DNA of 64,000 nt from Marinobacter persicus (GCF_002934325.1 NZ_PTIV01000008.1:51621-115620), one strand, 5' to 3'. Numbered from the stretch's first letter, positions 51,203-61,886 are shown. The notes: a model not told the origin generated them from the letters alone. Program-made: numbers and translations.

Positions 51203-53659
51203 TTACTCCGGTTTGAGGAAAGCATCCAGTGCTGCATTCAGGCGTTCCGCGTCCTGTGCGGTGATGCCGTCGTCATCGACTTGCAGGCACCAGCGGGCAA
51301 TCAGTTGTTCGATGGCCTCTGGGCTGCTGAGAACTTCTTCCCCTCCGCCAAGACCGTCGGCCAGGCGCTGGACCTGGATCTCCATGCGGCGAGGCTGATG
51401 AGCCTCGGGGCTGGGAGCGCCAGTGAGGATCTCCGTACGGATGACCAAATCCTGGTTGTTCGGTTCGTCGGAGGCTCCGGTGAGCTTGGGCCAGTGTTCG
51501 GGGATACGGTCACTGGCCAGGGGGGCGCTGATTCGTTCGGCGATCAGGGCTTTCCACTTATCCACCTGCTCGTGAAGCTGTCTTGCTTTCTGAAGGTTGG
51601 CCAGGTGCTTGCGGAGCTCCTGAATCTCGCTCTTGATGTCTTTGGAAAGCGGTTGGCCGTTGAGCTGATTCAGGCTGGTGCGGGCCCGTTCCAGGCGATT
51701 TTTATCCGAGGATGCGTTGATATCGACAAGCTCGGCAAGAATGTTTCGAGCCTGCTGATCCGCCTGCTCGGTTTCTTCCTGTCGGGCAGAACGGTGGGCG
51801 TCCCGACGCGCGAAGATTTCATCGCAGGCCCGGCGGAAGGCTTTCCACAGTTTGCGATCTTCCCGGTGACGGGTGATTCCCACGGCCTGCCATTCACCCT
51901 GAAGGGCTTTTGCTTGATGCATGGCTTCCTGCAGCGGCTCATGGTCTATCAGTGCTTCGGCCTTCTCAACGATTTGTTGTTTGACGGCTTCGTTGTTTTT
52001 GCGTTCTTCGTCCAGTGGGCTTTCGAGCTGTTTCAACAGGCTGTCGAAGCGCTTTTGCACTTGCCGGTTGTCTCGGAAATCCACCGGCCATGCTTCCTTC
52101 CATTCCTGCCGGGCCGTCTGGTGAATCCGCTCGGCGGTTTTCCAGTCGATGCTCGACCAGTCTGCCTTTTCCAGGAACAAAGCCAGTTCCCTACAAATAG
52201 CCTGGCGCTTCTCCAGATTGGCCTGCTTCAGGTCGGACTTTGCTTCAAAGTAGGCCTTGCAGGGCTCGTACGCCTGGTCTGACGCCGTCTTGAAACGGGT
52301 CCATAGTGCCCGGTCCGAGGAGCCGCCCAACTCACGCCATTCATTCTGCAGTTCCTTGATCCGTTCGGCCTTGGCTTCCGGGTCCATCGGTTGGTTGGCC
52401 AGGTATTCCATTTGTTCACACAGGGAAATCTGTTTGGGCTGGGTAGCGAAACCTTGCCAGTCATTCAGTTCACGGAACTGGCCGGCCAGCAAGTGCATGC
52501 GTGCCTGCAACTTTTTGCGGTGGTTGCCATCCAGTTTCTGGAACTGGTTCTGGGCGGTTTTCAACAGTTGTTTGGACTCTTTGTAGAGCTTCGCTTCCAG
52601 TGCCGCTTCGAGTTGGGTAAGCGTGGTTGTCAGAGCGTCATTCAGGCGCTTCTGGCGCTCGGTGTCGCCAGTCTCGATCGGAGCGCTTTTGGCCTTGCCG
52701 GCCTGCTTTTTGAGTGTCAGCAGCTCAGCGGGCATTGGGAAATCGTTGGGCCAGGCAATGTCCAGCAGCAATTGGCGGGCGGCGTCGGTTTGTTCGTCGC
52801 TGGCTGTCTCCACTGGCTCCAACTGTGCGAGTGCCTCGCGAGCCTGGTCGAGCCGGCGGATGGCGCCCAGGAAGTTGCGCAGCGCCAGCATGTTCTGCTC
52901 GTAGGTTTTCTGCTCCTGCTTGCTGACGTTGGTGTCCCGGGTTGCCTCTAGCCAACGGTTTTCCTGGGTTTTTTGCAAGGCGTCAAGGGCTGAGGCCGAG
53001 GGCAACTGGGTGTTTGGTGTGGTGAGTCCGGTCAGGGTTTCCGTGAGCAGGTTAAGTGTTTCCTGGCGCTCGCGGGTCTGCTCCTGGTGACGTTGTTCTT
53101 CCTGCTGTGCCTGTTCAATTTGGGTTTGCCGTTCACGGCACTGGTGCACGGCTTCCAGGAAAGCCTGCGCCTGTTCGGTGGAGGCTTGAGCTTCGATGGT
53201 GCGCCATTGATCAAGCAGTGAGTCCAGTCTTGCCTGGTACAGCTTGGTGTCTTCACTGGTGGCCTGTTCTTTTGCCTGCTGAATCAGGCCGGCAATGGTT
53301 TCCTGCGTGGCCTGCGCTTGGTGTTGTTGCTCACGGAGGCTCTGGAGGGCCTGTTTAACCAGTTGGTAGACGCCTTTATCTCGTCCCTTCGCCTGTTTCT
53401 GTACCTGTTGCAGGTAGGTTTCCTCGCGAAGGCCCCGGGCGGCCTGGAGACGGATGGCTGCGGTTGCTCCGTCGATGGCCAGGGTTGCCAGCACGGTCTG
53501 TTCCGGGTTGTTGGATAACTGGCCTTCTTGCTCTTTCAGTAACGCTTTCCGTTCATCCTCTGCGGGAGGCTGGCTGGCTTCCTGCTTTTCCGGCCTGGCA
53601 ACTTTCTTGATCGGGGTTGCCTTGCGGGTTTTGAACAGTTTCTGAATAAACGCGGCCAT
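51203..53659 (-). CDS. Large DUF349-domain coiled-coil protein
   Basis: 818 aa, highly charged and Gln/Glu/Lys-rich, predicted almost all helical. Several copies of the DUF349 motif (WRxL...K..W..F...) are visible: LDQWRTIEAQASTEQAQAF, LQNEWRELGGSSDRALWTRFKTASDQAYEPCKAYFEA, TARQEWKEAWPVDFRDNRQVQKRFDSLLKQL and LQGEWQAVGITRHREDRKLWKAFRRACDEIFARRDA. No enzyme motif, signal peptide or membrane segment. DUF349 proteins are widespread in gammaproteobacteria and of unresolved function. ATG 53659 has aaggatatt upstream; a longer frame to 53701 is not favoured. Confidence 0.82.
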   Translation of the reverse strand: MAAFIQKLFKTRKATPIKKVARPEKQEASQPPAEDERKALLKEQEGQLSNNPEQTVLATLAIDGATAAIRLQAARGLREETYLQQVQKQAKGRDKGVYQLVKQALQSLREQQHQAQATQETIAGLIQQAKEQATSEDTKLYQARLDSLLDQWRTIEAQASTEQAQAFLEAVHQCRERQTQIEQAQQEEQRHQEQTRERQETLNLLTETLTGLTTPNTQLPSASALDALQKTQENRWLEATRDTNVSKQEQKTYEQNMLALRNFLGAIRRLDQAREALAQLEPVETASDEQTDAARQLLLDIAWPNDFPMPAELLTLKKQAGKAKSAPIETGDTERQKRLNDALTTTLTQLEAALEAKLYKESKQLLKTAQNQFQKLDGNHRKKLQARMHLLAGQFRELNDWQGFATQPKQISLCEQMEYLANQPMDPEAKAERIKELQNEWRELGGSSDRALWTRFKTASDQAYEPCKAYFEAKSDLKQANLEKRQAICRELALFLEKADWSSIDWKTAERIHQTARQEWKEAWPVDFRDNRQVQKRFDSLLKQLESPLDEERKNNEAVKQQIVEKAEALIDHEPLQEAMHQAKALQGEWQAVGITRHREDRKLWKAFRRACDEIFARRDAHRSARQEETEQADQQARNILAELVDINASSDKNRLERARTSLNQLNGQPLSKDIKSEIQELRKHLANLQKARQLHEQVDKWKALIAERISAPLASDRIPEHWPKLTGASDEPNNQDLVIRTEILTGAPSPEAHQPRRMEIQVQRLADGLGGGEEVLSSPEAIEQLIARWCLQVDDDGITAQDAERLNAALDAFLKPE

Positions 53660-53802
53660 ATAATATCCTTCGGCATTGAAACCAGTCTGCGGGGGCGGCA
53701 AAGTAATGCGCCACCGGGCATCGGCACGGGAATGTGCCGGGTAGTATCAAGAATCGGGCGCTAGTCTAGCGTTTTGCACGCGTGTGCGGAAAGGGGTTTA
53801 CC

Positions 53803-54285
53803 GTGAAAGACGAAAAACAGCAGGATCCTGAAACCAGGGCGCGCTCGGTAGCCCTGCGTTTGTTGGCGCGGCGCGAACACAGTCGCCAGGAATTATTTCT
53901 GAAATTGCGGCAGCGCAAGATAGAACCCGATGTCATTGATACGGTGTTGGATGAATACGAGGCGGAGGGTTGGCTGGATGATCAGCGTTTTGCCGACGTG
54001 TTTACCCGCCAGCGGATGGATATGGGTTACGGACCGGTGCGGATCCTGGCAGAACTTCAGCAGCGGGGTGTGCACCAGAGCCCCGAGTGTCTGAACGAAG
54101 TGTCAGAAGAGTATTGGTGCGAATTGGCGGCCCGTTTGCGGGAGCGGCGGTTTGGCCTCGCCCCGGTGAATGATGATCTGGCGGAAAAGCTGCGCCAGGC
54201 CCGGTTTCTTGCGCGGCGTGGCTTTTCTTCCTCCCAGGTGGAAAAAGCTCTGGGGGTGAGGGATCTGGATGAACTGTCGTTTTAG
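53803..54285 (+). CDS. recX: Regulatory protein RecX
   Basis: 160 aa helical-repeat protein that caps or disassembles RecA filaments. Typical blocks: ARSVALRLLARREHSRQELFLKLRQRKIEPDVIDTVLDEYEAEGWLDDQRFADVFTRQRMDMGYGPVRILAELQQRGV. Unusually for gammaproteobacteria of this kind, recA is not next to it here; its neighbours are the DUF349 gene (divergent) and mltF (convergent). GTG 53803 follows gaaaggggttta; a GTG at 53782 is the alternative. Confidence 0.9.
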   Translation: MKDEKQQDPETRARSVALRLLARREHSRQELFLKLRQRKIEPDVIDTVLDEYEAEGWLDDQRFADVFTRQRMDMGYGPVRILAELQQRGVHQSPECLNEVSEEYWCELAARLRERRFGLAPVNDDLAEKLRQARFLARRGFSSSQVEKALGVRDLDELSF

Positions 54286-54318
54286 CCCCTGATTATTTTG
54301 TGTGCGCTGTGAGCCTAC

Positions 54319-55839
54319 TCAAAGAGTCGGAGGAATCAGTCCCATCTCCGGCGGCAGCTCAGCCCGGTTTGGCCCAGTGACTGTCGGGCTTTCTATTTCA
54401 GGCACTTTTTTCTCGGCGGGTTCCAGCCAGACGATCTTATCTTCAAGGCCTGTGGTGGCCTGGATGCTGGGCTCGGTCAGACGCACAAGGAAATCCAGGT
54501 ACCGGCGAATGTTCTGGACGTAGAGCACAGGCTCGTGTCCCCGGGCATAGCCGAAGCGGGTTCTGGAATACCATTCTTTCTGGGCCAACTTCGGCAGGAA
54601 TTCTTTAACGTCCATCCACCGGTCCGGATCTTTTCCGGCGCCTTCGGTCAGCCTGCGGGCATCTTCCAGATGGCCAAAGCCGACATTATAGGAAGCCAGG
54701 GCGAACCAGGTCCGGTCCGGCTCGGGAATGCGGTCCGGAATTTTGTTATGCACGGCCCTGAAATACCGGGCACCACCGGCAATGCTTTGTTCCGGGTCCA
54801 GTCGGTTGTCGATCCCCACGTAGCTGGCGGTCGATAGGGTCAGCATCATCAGGCCCTTGACGCCGGTAGGCGAGACCGCGCGGGGGCGCCAGTGGGACTC
54901 CTGGTAGCCAATGGCGGCAAGCAGGCGCCAGTCAAAGCCGGTTTCTTTGGCGTGTTCCTTAAAAAGTGGCTCGTAGTTCGGAAGGCGTTTTTTAACGTGC
55001 CGCATAAAGGTCAGAGCGCCAACGTAGTTCAACTGCTTCAGGTGACCGTAGAAGCGTTCTCTAAGCTGAGCCATCAGCCCACTCTCACGCGTTGATTCGA
55101 GAAAATCCCGCACTTCATTGATCAGCGTTTGATCCTGTTCCTTCGGGAATAACCAGACCAGGTCCTTCGGTGCATTCAGGCTGAAACCCCGCTGGACATT
55201 GGGGTAAAACACCTGGTTCAGTTCCAGCTCATTGGAGGCAATGGCCGCATAGGTGAATTCCCCCTGTTCCACCCGGGCCAGTAGGCCCGCGGCATCCAGG
55301 CCTTCATGGACACTCACTTCGGGTGGCTCGGCGTTGGTCGACTGCTGCAGCAGGCGTTTGTGACTGCTGTCGGGCAAGATATGGACGGTCTTGCCGGAAA
55401 GGTCGGGGAAGCTTTTGGCAGGCTCTGCGTCCCGGTGGTAGACAATCACTGACTGCGCCTGGATGCCGGTAGGCAGTGTCTGGAATTGATTCTCAAGATC
55501 CGGGTGGTTGGCCAGGCCGGCGATGCCGATATGGGCGTAGTTATTGGTCAGGACGGAGAGAATCTCGGAATTGTTGTCAGCAACCCGGACTCGCAGTTCC
55601 ACCCCCAGCCGATCAGCCAGATGACGGGCGAGCTGGTAGTCGTAGCCTGTGGGTGCGCCGCGTTGCTGGTAATACAGTGATGGCGCTTCCCGTACGATAA
55701 CGTGTAAAACGCCCTCGTTACGTATCTCCTGAAGCGTGCTGGGCCGCGAGCAGCCGGCAAGGACCAGCGCGGTCAATACCACCGCCGACAGGGCAAGGCC
55801 GCAGCTTTTCAAGTTGTTCAGGATCCGTGACAAACTCAT
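54319..55839 (-). CDS. mltF: Membrane-bound lytic murein transglycosylase F
   Basis: 506 aa. The N-terminus is a hydrophobic signal ending in a lipobox (LVLAGC), suggesting an outer-membrane lipoprotein. A periplasmic-binding-protein-like regulatory domain follows (about 35-260, VLHVIVREAPSLYYQQRGAPTGYDYQLARHLADRLGVELRV). Then an SLT domain with catalytic Glu in AAIGYQESHWRPRAVSPTGVKGLMMLT and ALASYNVGFGHLEDARRL. It cleaves peptidoglycan to anhydromuropeptides. The divergent purL gene is its partner in Pseudomonas too. The start could also be 55854. Confidence 0.93.
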   Translation of the reverse strand: MSLSRILNNLKSCGLALSAVVLTALVLAGCSRPSTLQEIRNEGVLHVIVREAPSLYYQQRGAPTGYDYQLARHLADRLGVELRVRVADNNSEILSVLTNNYAHIGIAGLANHPDLENQFQTLPTGIQAQSVIVYHRDAEPAKSFPDLSGKTVHILPDSSHKRLLQQSTNAEPPEVSVHEGLDAAGLLARVEQGEFTYAAIASNELELNQVFYPNVQRGFSLNAPKDLVWLFPKEQDQTLINEVRDFLESTRESGLMAQLRERFYGHLKQLNYVGALTFMRHVKKRLPNYEPLFKEHAKETGFDWRLLAAIGYQESHWRPRAVSPTGVKGLMMLTLSTASYVGIDNRLDPEQSIAGGARYFRAVHNKIPDRIPEPDRTWFALASYNVGFGHLEDARRLTEGAGKDPDRWMDVKEFLPKLAQKEWYSRTRFGYARGHEPVLYVQNIRRYLDFLVRLTEPSIQATTGLEDKIVWLEPAEKKVPEIESPTVTGPNRAELPPEMGLIPPTL

Positions 55840-55983
55840 GCTCCTCCGAGCCATCCGTCGTTATTGTAAGCATAACAAAATTACCGGTCGCCGGTCTGGC
55901 TGGCTGCTGTATCCCGCGACTTCTTTCGGGTATCATTGCCGGCTTTCAGACGTCTCCCGATTCGCGCGATACAGGTTGATATC

Positions 55984-58900
55984 ATGCTTGAACTTCGCGG
56001 CGCGCCCGCGCTCTCGCCTTTCCGTTCCCGTAAGCTGCATTCCCGCATCCAGGAAATCGTTCCGGATGTCGAACATGTGTATGCCGAATTCATGCACTTC
56101 GCCGATCTTGAATTCGAGCTTTCCGATGCCGAGCAGGCGGTTCTGGACCGACTGCTGACCTACGGGCCCAGTGTTGAGGTTGAAGAGCCCGACGGTGTGT
56201 TGTTCCTGGTGGTGCCAAGACCGGGCACGTTGTCTCCCTGGTCCAGCAAGGCAACGGATATTGCCCGGAACTGCGGCCTGCGTCAGATTCGCCGGATCGA
56301 GCGGGGCGTGGCTTTTTATGTGCGTGCCCGCAAAAAGCTGGGTCTGGAACAGCGTGAAAAAATTGCGGCTCTCCTGCACGACCGGATGACCGAAAAGGTG
56401 TTCCACGAGATGGGTGGGGCAGAGTTGCTGTTCAGTGACGAAGAGCCCCGCCAACTGGGCCGCGTGCCGGTATTGGCCGGAGGCCGTGGGGCTCTGGTTG
56501 AGGCTAACGCCTCCCTGGGGCTGGCGCTGGCCGACGACGAAATCGATTACCTGGTGGAGTCCTTTACGGCGCTTGAGCGCGATCCGACCGATGTCGAACT
56601 GATGATGTTCGCCCAGGCGAATTCGGAACATTGCCGCCACAAGATCTTTAATGCCAGCTGGGATATCGATGGCGAGGCCCAGGAAAAATCCCTGTTTGCG
56701 ATGATTCGCAACACCTATGAGATGAACAGTGAAGGGGTATTGTCTGCCTACAAGGACAATGCCTCTGTCATTGTTGGCAGCGAAGCCGGGCGGTTCTACC
56801 CGGACTCCAAGACTGGCGCCTACGGTTACAACAAAGAGCCGATCCACATTCTGATGAAGGTGGAAACCCACAACCACCCGACGGCCATTTCACCGTTTTC
56901 CGGCTCCGCGACGGGCGCCGGTGGTGAAATTCGTGACGAGGGCGCAACCGGACGTGGCTCCAAGCCCAAGGCGGGCCTGACGGGCTTCACAGTTTCCAAT
57001 CTGAACCTCCCGGACGACGCCCAGCCCTGGGAAGAGAATTATGGTCGGCCAGAGCGTATCGCATCGCCCCTCGACATCATGATTGAAGGGCCGATTGGTG
57101 GTGCAGCGTTCAACAATGAATTTGGCCGTCCGAACCTGGCCGGCTATTTCCGGACCTTTGAGGCCCTCGCCCCGGGCGTGGCGGGTGAAGAGGTGCGTGG
57201 TTACCACAAGCCCATCATGATTGCCGGCGGTCTGGGTAATATCAGCGAGCAACACGTTGAGAAGGGACACATTCCTGAAGGCGCCAAGCTGATTGTATTG
57301 GGTGGGCCGTCCATGCTCATCGGTCTGGGTGGCGGCGCTGCTTCCTCCATGGACTCCGGTTCCAGCCATGAAAACCTGGACTTTGCCTCTGTACAACGGG
57401 GCAACCCGGAAATGGAGCGTCGTTGTCAGGAAGTGATCGATCGCTGCTGGCAGATGGGCGCGGATAACCCGATCTGCTTCATTCATGACGTGGGTGCCGG
57501 CGGTCTGTCCAATGCCATGCCGGAACTGGTCAAAGACGGTGGCCGTGGTGGCAAGTTCGAGCTTCGGGATATCCCGAGTGACGAGCCGGGCATGTCGCCG
57601 CTGGAAATCTGGTGTAACGAATCCCAGGAACGCTACGTAATGGCGGTGGCGCCGGAAAACCTGGATCAGTTTGATGCCCTGTGCCGCCGGGAGCGCTGCC
57701 CCTATGCCGTGGTCGGGGAAGCCACCGAGGCTCATCACCTGGAGCTGAGTGATTCCTACTTTGACGATAAGCCAGTAGACCTGCCGATGGATGTGCTGTT
57801 CGGCAAGCCGCCGAGAATGCACCGCAGCGTCACCCGGGAATCGTTCACCAAGCCGATTTTCGATTCTACGAAGATCGATATCCACGAAGCGATCCGCCGT
57901 GTGCTGCGTTTGCCGTCGGTGGGCTCCAAAAACTTCCTGATCACCATTGGTGACCGTACGATTACCGGTCTGGTTGCTCGCGATCAGATGGTTGGTCCCT
58001 GGCAGGTGCCGGTCGCCGATGTGGCAGTTACCGCAGCTTCGTTTGATGTGAACACCGGTGAGGCGATGGCCATGGGCGAGCGCACCCCGGTCGCGGTGCT
58101 GGATGCGCCGGCTTCGGGTCGCATGTCGGTGGGCGAGGTTATTACCAACCTGGCAGCCGCACCGATTGGCAAGCTGTCGGATATCCGCCTGTCGGCGAAC
58201 TGGATGGCGGCAGCCGGTCATCCCGGTGAGGACGAGAACCTCTACGAGACCGTTCGCGCGGTGGGTATGGAACTGTGTCCGGCACTGGGCATCACGATTC
58301 CGGTGGGCAAGGATTCCATGTCGATGAAGACGGCCTGGGAGGAAGACAATGGCGAGCAGAAGAGTGTCACCTCTCCGCTGTCGCTGATTGTCAGTGGTTT
58401 TGCTCCGGTAACCGACGTAGCCCGTACGCTGACGCCTCAATTGCGTACCGATGCGGGTGAAACCGATCTGATTCTGATTGATCTGGCCGCTGGCCAGAAC
58501 CGTCTGGGCGGCTCGGCTCTTGCGCAGGTCTATAAACACATGGGGGCAGTGGCTCCTGATCTGGATAACCCGGAAGATATCAAAGCGTTCTTCGCGGTGA
58601 TTCAGGGCCTGAACTCGGATAGCAAACTGCTGGCTTACCACGATCGCTCCGATGGTGGTCTGTTCGTGACTCTGGCCGAGATGGCGTTTGCTGGCCATAC
58701 CGGTGTCGATGTGAAACTGGATGGTCTGGCCGAAGATGCGTCCCAGTTTGCCCGTGAACTTTTTAATGAAGAACTTGGGGCGGTGATTCAGGTTCGTCGA
58801 GAAGACACTGAGTTTGTTCTGCAACAATTCTCCGGGGCAGGGCTGGGTGATCACACCAGCGTGATCGGTACTCTGAATAACAAAGATCGCATGCGTTTGA

Positions 58901-59889
58901 CCTTTGGTCCCGACACCGTGGTGGATGAGCCGCGGGCGGAGCTGCAGCGCCTCTGGGCCGAAACCAGCTATCGCATCCAGTCGCTGCGGGACAACGCCGA
59001 CTGCGCTCAGGAGGAGTTCGACAACCTGCTGGATGCCGAAGATCCGGGTCTGAGCGCCGAGTTGACGTTCGATATCAACGAGGACGTGGCGGCACCGTTC
59101 ATCAACACCGGCGCTCGCCCGAAGGTGGCAGTGCTGCGGGAGCAGGGCGTTAACGGCCAGGTGGAAATGGCCGCAGCCTTCGACCGTGCCGGCTTCGAGG
59201 CCGTCGACGTGCACATGAGTGATCTGCTTTCGGGGCGCATCACCCTGGAAAAATTCCAGAGCCTGGTGGCTTGCGGTGGTTTCTCCTACGGTGACGTTCT
59301 GGGTGCCGGTGAAGGCTGGGCGAAGTCCATTCTGTTCAACGACCGGGTTCGTGACCAGTTCTCCAGCTTCTTCAATCGTCAGGACACACTGGCCCTTGGC
59401 GTCTGTAATGGTTGCCAGATGCTGTCAAACCTGCACGAACTGATTCCGGGCAGTGAAGGCTGGCCGCGCTTTGTCCGTAACCAGTCGGAGCAGTTCGAGG
59501 CACGTTTCGCCATGGTTGAAGTACAGGCCTCGGAGTCCGCCTTTATGGATGGCATGGCGGGTTCGCGGATGCCCATCGCGGTGGCCCATGGTGAAGGCCG
59601 TATCGAGCTGCCGGCAGGCAGTTCCGCCCAGGCTCTGAAAGACGAGGGTCTGGTGGCGCTGCAATACGTGGATAATCGGGGCAATGCCACCACCCGTTAC
59701 CCCTATAACCCTAATGGGTCGGAGATGGGCATTACCGGTGTGACCAGTCGCGATGGGCGAGTAACGATCATGATGCCGCATCCCGAGCGGGTGTTCCGGG
59801 CTGTCCAGCACTCCTGGCGCCCGAGTGGCTGGCAGGAAGATGGTCCGTGGATTCGCATGTTCCGTAATGCCAGGCGCTGGCTTGCCTAA
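55984..59889 (+). CDS. purL: Phosphoribosylformylglycinamidine synthase PurL
   Basis: 1301 aa, the large gammaproteobacterial form joining synthetase and glutaminase in one chain. It converts FGAR, glutamine and ATP to FGAM in purine synthesis. N-terminal domain [18 protein letters not shown]; linker; two AIRS-like halves with [34 protein letters not shown] and [16 protein letters not shown]-terminal glutamine amidotransferase with nucleophile in [13 protein letters not shown] and the His-Glu near [11 protein letters not shown]. The ATG at 55984 begins the conserved N-terminus; earlier in-frame ATG 55936 is less likely. Confidence 0.96.
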   Translation: MLELRGAPALSPFRSRKLHSRIQEIVPDVEHVYAEFMHFADLEFELSDAEQAVLDRLLTYGPSVEVEEPDGVLFLVVPRPGTLSPWSSKATDIARNCGLRQIRRIERGVAFYVRARKKLGLEQREKIAALLHDRMTEKVFHEMGGAELLFSDEEPRQLGRVPVLAGGRGALVEANASLGLALADDEIDYLVESFTALERDPTDVELMMFAQANSEHCRHKIFNASWDIDGEAQEKSLFAMIRNTYEMNSEGVLSAYKDNASVIVGSEAGRFYPDSKTGAYGYNKEPIHILMKVETHNHPTAISPFSGSATGAGGEIRDEGATGRGSKPKAGLTGFTVSNLNLPDDAQPWEENYGRPERIASPLDIMIEGPIGGAAFNNEFGRPNLAGYFRTFEALAPGVAGEEVRGYHKPIMIAGGLGNISEQHVEKGHIPEGAKLIVLGGPSMLIGLGGGAASSMDSGSSHENLDFASVQRGNPEMERRCQEVIDRCWQMGADNPICFIHDVGAGGLSNAMPELVKDGGRGGKFELRDIPSDEPGMSPLEIWCNESQERYVMAVAPENLDQFDALCRRERCPYAVVGEATEAHHLELSDSYFDDKPVDLPMDVLFGKPPRMHRSVTRESFTKPIFDSTKIDIHEAIRRVLRLPSVGSKNFLITIGDRTITGLVARDQMVGPWQVPVADVAVTAASFDVNTGEAMAMGERTPVAVLDAPASGRMSVGEVITNLAAAPIGKLSDIRLSANWMAAAGHPGEDENLYETVRAVGMELCPALGITIPVGKDSMSMKTAWEEDNGEQKSVTSPLSLIVSGFAPVTDVARTLTPQLRTDAGETDLILIDLAAGQNRLGGSALAQVYKHMGAVAPDLDNPEDIKAFFAVIQGLNSDSKLLAYHDRSDGGLFVTLAEMAFAGHTGVDVKLDGLAEDASQFARELFNEELGAVIQVRREDTEFVLQQFSGAGLGDHTSVIGTLNNKDRMRLTFGPDTVVDEPRAELQRLWAETSYRIQSLRDNADCAQEEFDNLLDAEDPGLSAELTFDINEDVAAPFINTGARPKVAVLREQGVNGQVEMAAAFDRAGFEAVDVHMSDLLSGRITLEKFQSLVACGGFSYGDVLGAGEGWAKSILFNDRVRDQFSSFFNRQDTLALGVCNGCQMLSNLHELIPGSEGWPRFVRNQSEQFEARFAMVEVQASESAFMDGMAGSRMPIAVAHGEGRIELPAGSSAQALKDEGLVALQYVDNRGNATTRYPYNPNGSEMGITGVTSRDGRVTIMMPHPERVFRAVQHSWRPSGWQEDGPWIRMFRNARRWLA

Positions 59890-59913
59890 AGCAACCTGCT
59901 AAGGCTCCCTAGG

Positions 59914-59962
59914 CCGGTCTGTTGTACTCTGAGTTTCAGGGTTGCGGCAGACCGGTTTTTTT
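59914..59962 (+). terminator. Intrinsic terminator of purL
   Basis: CCGGTCTG and CAGACCGG form an eight-base stem around a 26-base loop, followed by seven T. It begins 25 bases after the purL stop. Confidence 0.8.
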
Positions 59963-60317
59963 ATGGCATGAATAACGTGATTGTCATTTTAATTGTTGAC
60001 TGAAAAAGTGGAAAAATCGCCCCCATCAGTCGTGTCAAGGCCTTGACTATCCGCTTTTATGCACATTGAAGAGGCGGTGTTGCGCGATCTGTGTACAAAC
60101 ACCGGTATTTTTGCCCTATTTTTGTTCGCTGCTCATAAGCTGTTGAAATAAAAAGGGGAAATCAAATGGGCGATTTTGTCGCCAATTTGAGTTAGGGTCA
60201 GTAATCAAGGGGCTTGGCGGCGGATTCCCCAAAACTATCCCCATAGTTATCCACAGATTTTGTGGGTAACTTGAAAAACTTCAATGATTAACAAAGTTTG
60301 ATCAAGGTGGGTGAAAA
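59963..60317. other. Long AT-rich intergenic region with a DnaA-box pair
   Basis: 355 bases without a clear gene. It contains a nine-codon frame (60166-60195, MGDFVANLS) behind a good aaggggaaa ribosome-like site, and a perfect DnaA box TTATCCACA at 60247-60255, with an inverted near-copy TGTGGGTAA at 60261-60269. The sequence GGCGA/TCGCC can form a small stem inside the short frame. It could be a regulatory leader or small RNA for the downstream gene. No promoter of high quality was picked out. Confidence 0.4.
60247..60269. promoter_or_regulatory. Inverted pair of DnaA-box-like 9-mers
   Basis: TTATCCACA matches the DnaA box exactly; five bases later TGTGGGTAA is its inverted copy with one mismatch. 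Isolated boxes occur by chance or as DnaA-titrating or regulatory sites. Nothing else here looks like an origin (no dnaA, dnaN or AT-rich repeat array). Confidence 0.4.
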
Positions 60318-60629
60318 ATGTACAAGCTGTGTTACTTCGTTCCAGAGAGTCATCTCGAAACCACCAAGCAGGCATTATTCGATGCCGGTGCCGGAAAGAT
60401 CGGCGACTACGACAGCTGTGCCTGGCAATGTGAAGGCCAGGGTCAGTTCCGGCCGCTGGCAGGGAGTGACCCGTTCCTGGGCGCCCAGGGGGAGCTTGAA
60501 ACGGTTAAGGAGTTCAAGGTCGAGTTGGTGATTGAGGATGCAAAGATCTTCGATGCTATTACGGCTTTCAAGCAGGCTCACCCCTACGAGGAGCCAGCCT
60601 ACGAAGTCTATCGGTTGGAAGATCTCTGA
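60318..60629 (+). CDS. Stand-alone NIF3/YqfO insertion-type domain protein
   Basis: 103 aa equal to the PII/CutA-like domain that is inserted in long YqfO/NIF3 proteins, here as a single protein: MYKLCYFVPESHLETTKQALFDAGAGKIGDYDSCAWQCEGQGQFRPLAGSDPFLG and HPYEEPAYEVYRLEDL. Such stand-alone forms are common in gammaproteobacteria; function is unknown, though the ferredoxin-like fold often makes trimers. The ATG follows aaggtgggtgaaaa. It is convergent with the Nudix gene and ends one base before its stop. Confidence 0.88.
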   Translation: MYKLCYFVPESHLETTKQALFDAGAGKIGDYDSCAWQCEGQGQFRPLAGSDPFLGAQGELETVKEFKVELVIEDAKIFDAITAFKQAHPYEEPAYEVYRLEDL

Positions 60630-61178
60630 TTAGTTGTTTTTGGCCATGGGGTGGCGAATGTCGGTCACGTGGACACCAAACTGTTGTGTTTTCATATCCG
60701 AAAGGAACAATTCCAGCGTCTTGCGAACGGTAGGGAACGATATCTCGCTCCATGGAATCCTGGATGGGTGGAACAACTGAGTTTCCAGTGACTCCTCTCC
60801 CGCTCCAAAGCGACCGTCAAGAAGCTGTGCCCGGTAAAACAGGTGAACCTGGTTGATGTGCGGAACGTCAATCATCGAATACAGGCCCTGGATATCGACT
60901 TCGGCCAGGGCCTCTTCCCGGGTCTCCCTGGCGGCAGCCTCCATGGTGGTTTCCTCGTTCTCCATGAATCCCGCCGGTAGTGTCCAGTAGCCGTAGCGGG
61001 GTTCGATGGCCCGTCGGCAAAGCAGAATTTGCCCTTCCCAGACTGTCACGGTGCCCGCTACGATGTTCGGGTTCTGGTAATGGATGGTCTCGCAGCTTAC
61101 GCATACATAGCGGTGTCGGTTATCCCCCTCGGGAATTCGTTGCTCAACCGGGTTGCCGCAGATGCTGCAATACTTCAT
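60630..61178 (-). CDS. Zinc-ribbon Nudix hydrolase
   Basis: 182 aa. An N-terminal zinc ribbon ([26 protein letters not shown]) precedes a Nudix domain whose box is [25 protein letters not shown], fitting GX5EX7REUXEEXGU with Ala in place of the usual Gly near its end. The layout recalls NudC-related and ADP-ribose pyrophosphatase-like enzymes that split nucleoside diphosphate derivatives. Substrate unknown. ATG 61178 has gggga upstream; a frame from 61208 lacks one. It diverges from the CoA pyrophosphatase-like Nudix gene. Confidence 0.85.
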   Translation of the reverse strand: MKYCSICGNPVEQRIPEGDNRHRYVCVSCETIHYQNPNIVAGTVTVWEGQILLCRRAIEPRYGYWTLPAGFMENEETTMEAAARETREEALAEVDIQGLYSMIDVPHINQVHLFYRAQLLDGRFGAGEESLETQLFHPSRIPWSEISFPTVRKTLELFLSDMKTQQFGVHVTDIRHPMAKNN

Positions 61179-61288
61179 TGTTTTCCCCGTATACTGGTAA
61201 ATCATCAAGGAGCTTCTGATTTAAGTTCCAGTTTAACGATCAGCGCTGCCCATGTCTCATTCATCATGGCCTGTAACCGGAGTTGAAC

Positions 61289-61870
61289 GTGCAAAAGTTG
61301 CTGTCTGAAAAGTTGGCTAACCACGCCCCCCGACAACTGACGCTGGATTTTCCGGAAGCGGCCGTGCTGGTTCCGATCACCAATAACCCGGATAACCCGG
61401 AAATGGTTTTCACGCTGCGGTCGTCCAGGCTCAGCATGCACCGGGGGCAGGTGGCCTTCCCGGGCGGCATGCGGGACAAGGAGGACGAATCCCTGAAAGT
61501 GACCGCGTTGCGTGAAACTCACGAAGAAATCGGCCTGCCACCGGATCAGGTCCAGGTGATTGCGCCATTGAGTCAGGTGATGTCTTTGCACCGGATTCTT
61601 GTCACGCCTTACGTCGGCGTGATCCCGGAGGATCATCCCCTGGAAGCGAACCCGGACGAGATCGAAAGCATTTTCCGTGTACCGATCTCTTATTTCCTCG
61701 AGGATCGGCGGGAACGCACCGATGCCCTCAGTTACATTGATAACACCTTCTATGTGCCGTGTTACCGCTGGGAGGATTATCAGATCTGGGGGATGTCTGC
61801 CCTGTTGCTGGTAGACTTCCTGAACACGGTTTACGACGCCAATATTGATATTCTTGAACCGCCCCGATAG
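61289..61870 (+). CDS. Nudix CoA pyrophosphatase-like protein (NudL type)
   Basis: 193 aa Nudix hydrolase of the CoA pyrophosphatase group. The CoA-family stretch [35 protein letters not shown] is followed by the Nudix box [25 protein letters not shown]. It would cleave CoA or its derivatives to 3',5'-ADP and phosphopantetheine. The likely start is GTG 61289 with cggag six bases upstream; TTG 61283 touches that site. The gamma-carbonic-anhydrase-like gene follows after 16 bases. Confidence 0.88.
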   Translation: MQKLLSEKLANHAPRQLTLDFPEAAVLVPITNNPDNPEMVFTLRSSRLSMHRGQVAFPGGMRDKEDESLKVTALRETHEEIGLPPDQVQVIAPLSQVMSLHRILVTPYVGVIPEDHPLEANPDEIESIFRVPISYFLEDRRERTDALSYIDNTFYVPCYRWEDYQIWGMSALLLVDFLNTVYDANIDILEPPR

Positions 61871-61886
61871 CCAACCGGAGGATTTC

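Noticed and set aside
56890..59214. 774-codon open frame on the minus strand
   Set aside because: It lies wholly inside purL. Its translation is rich in His, Arg and Gln with no domain; it is the antisense shadow of a GC-rich gene.
60247..60269. Replication origin
   Set aside because: Only two DnaA-like boxes, no dnaA/dnaN/gyrB/rpmH neighbours and no AT-rich unwinding repeats.
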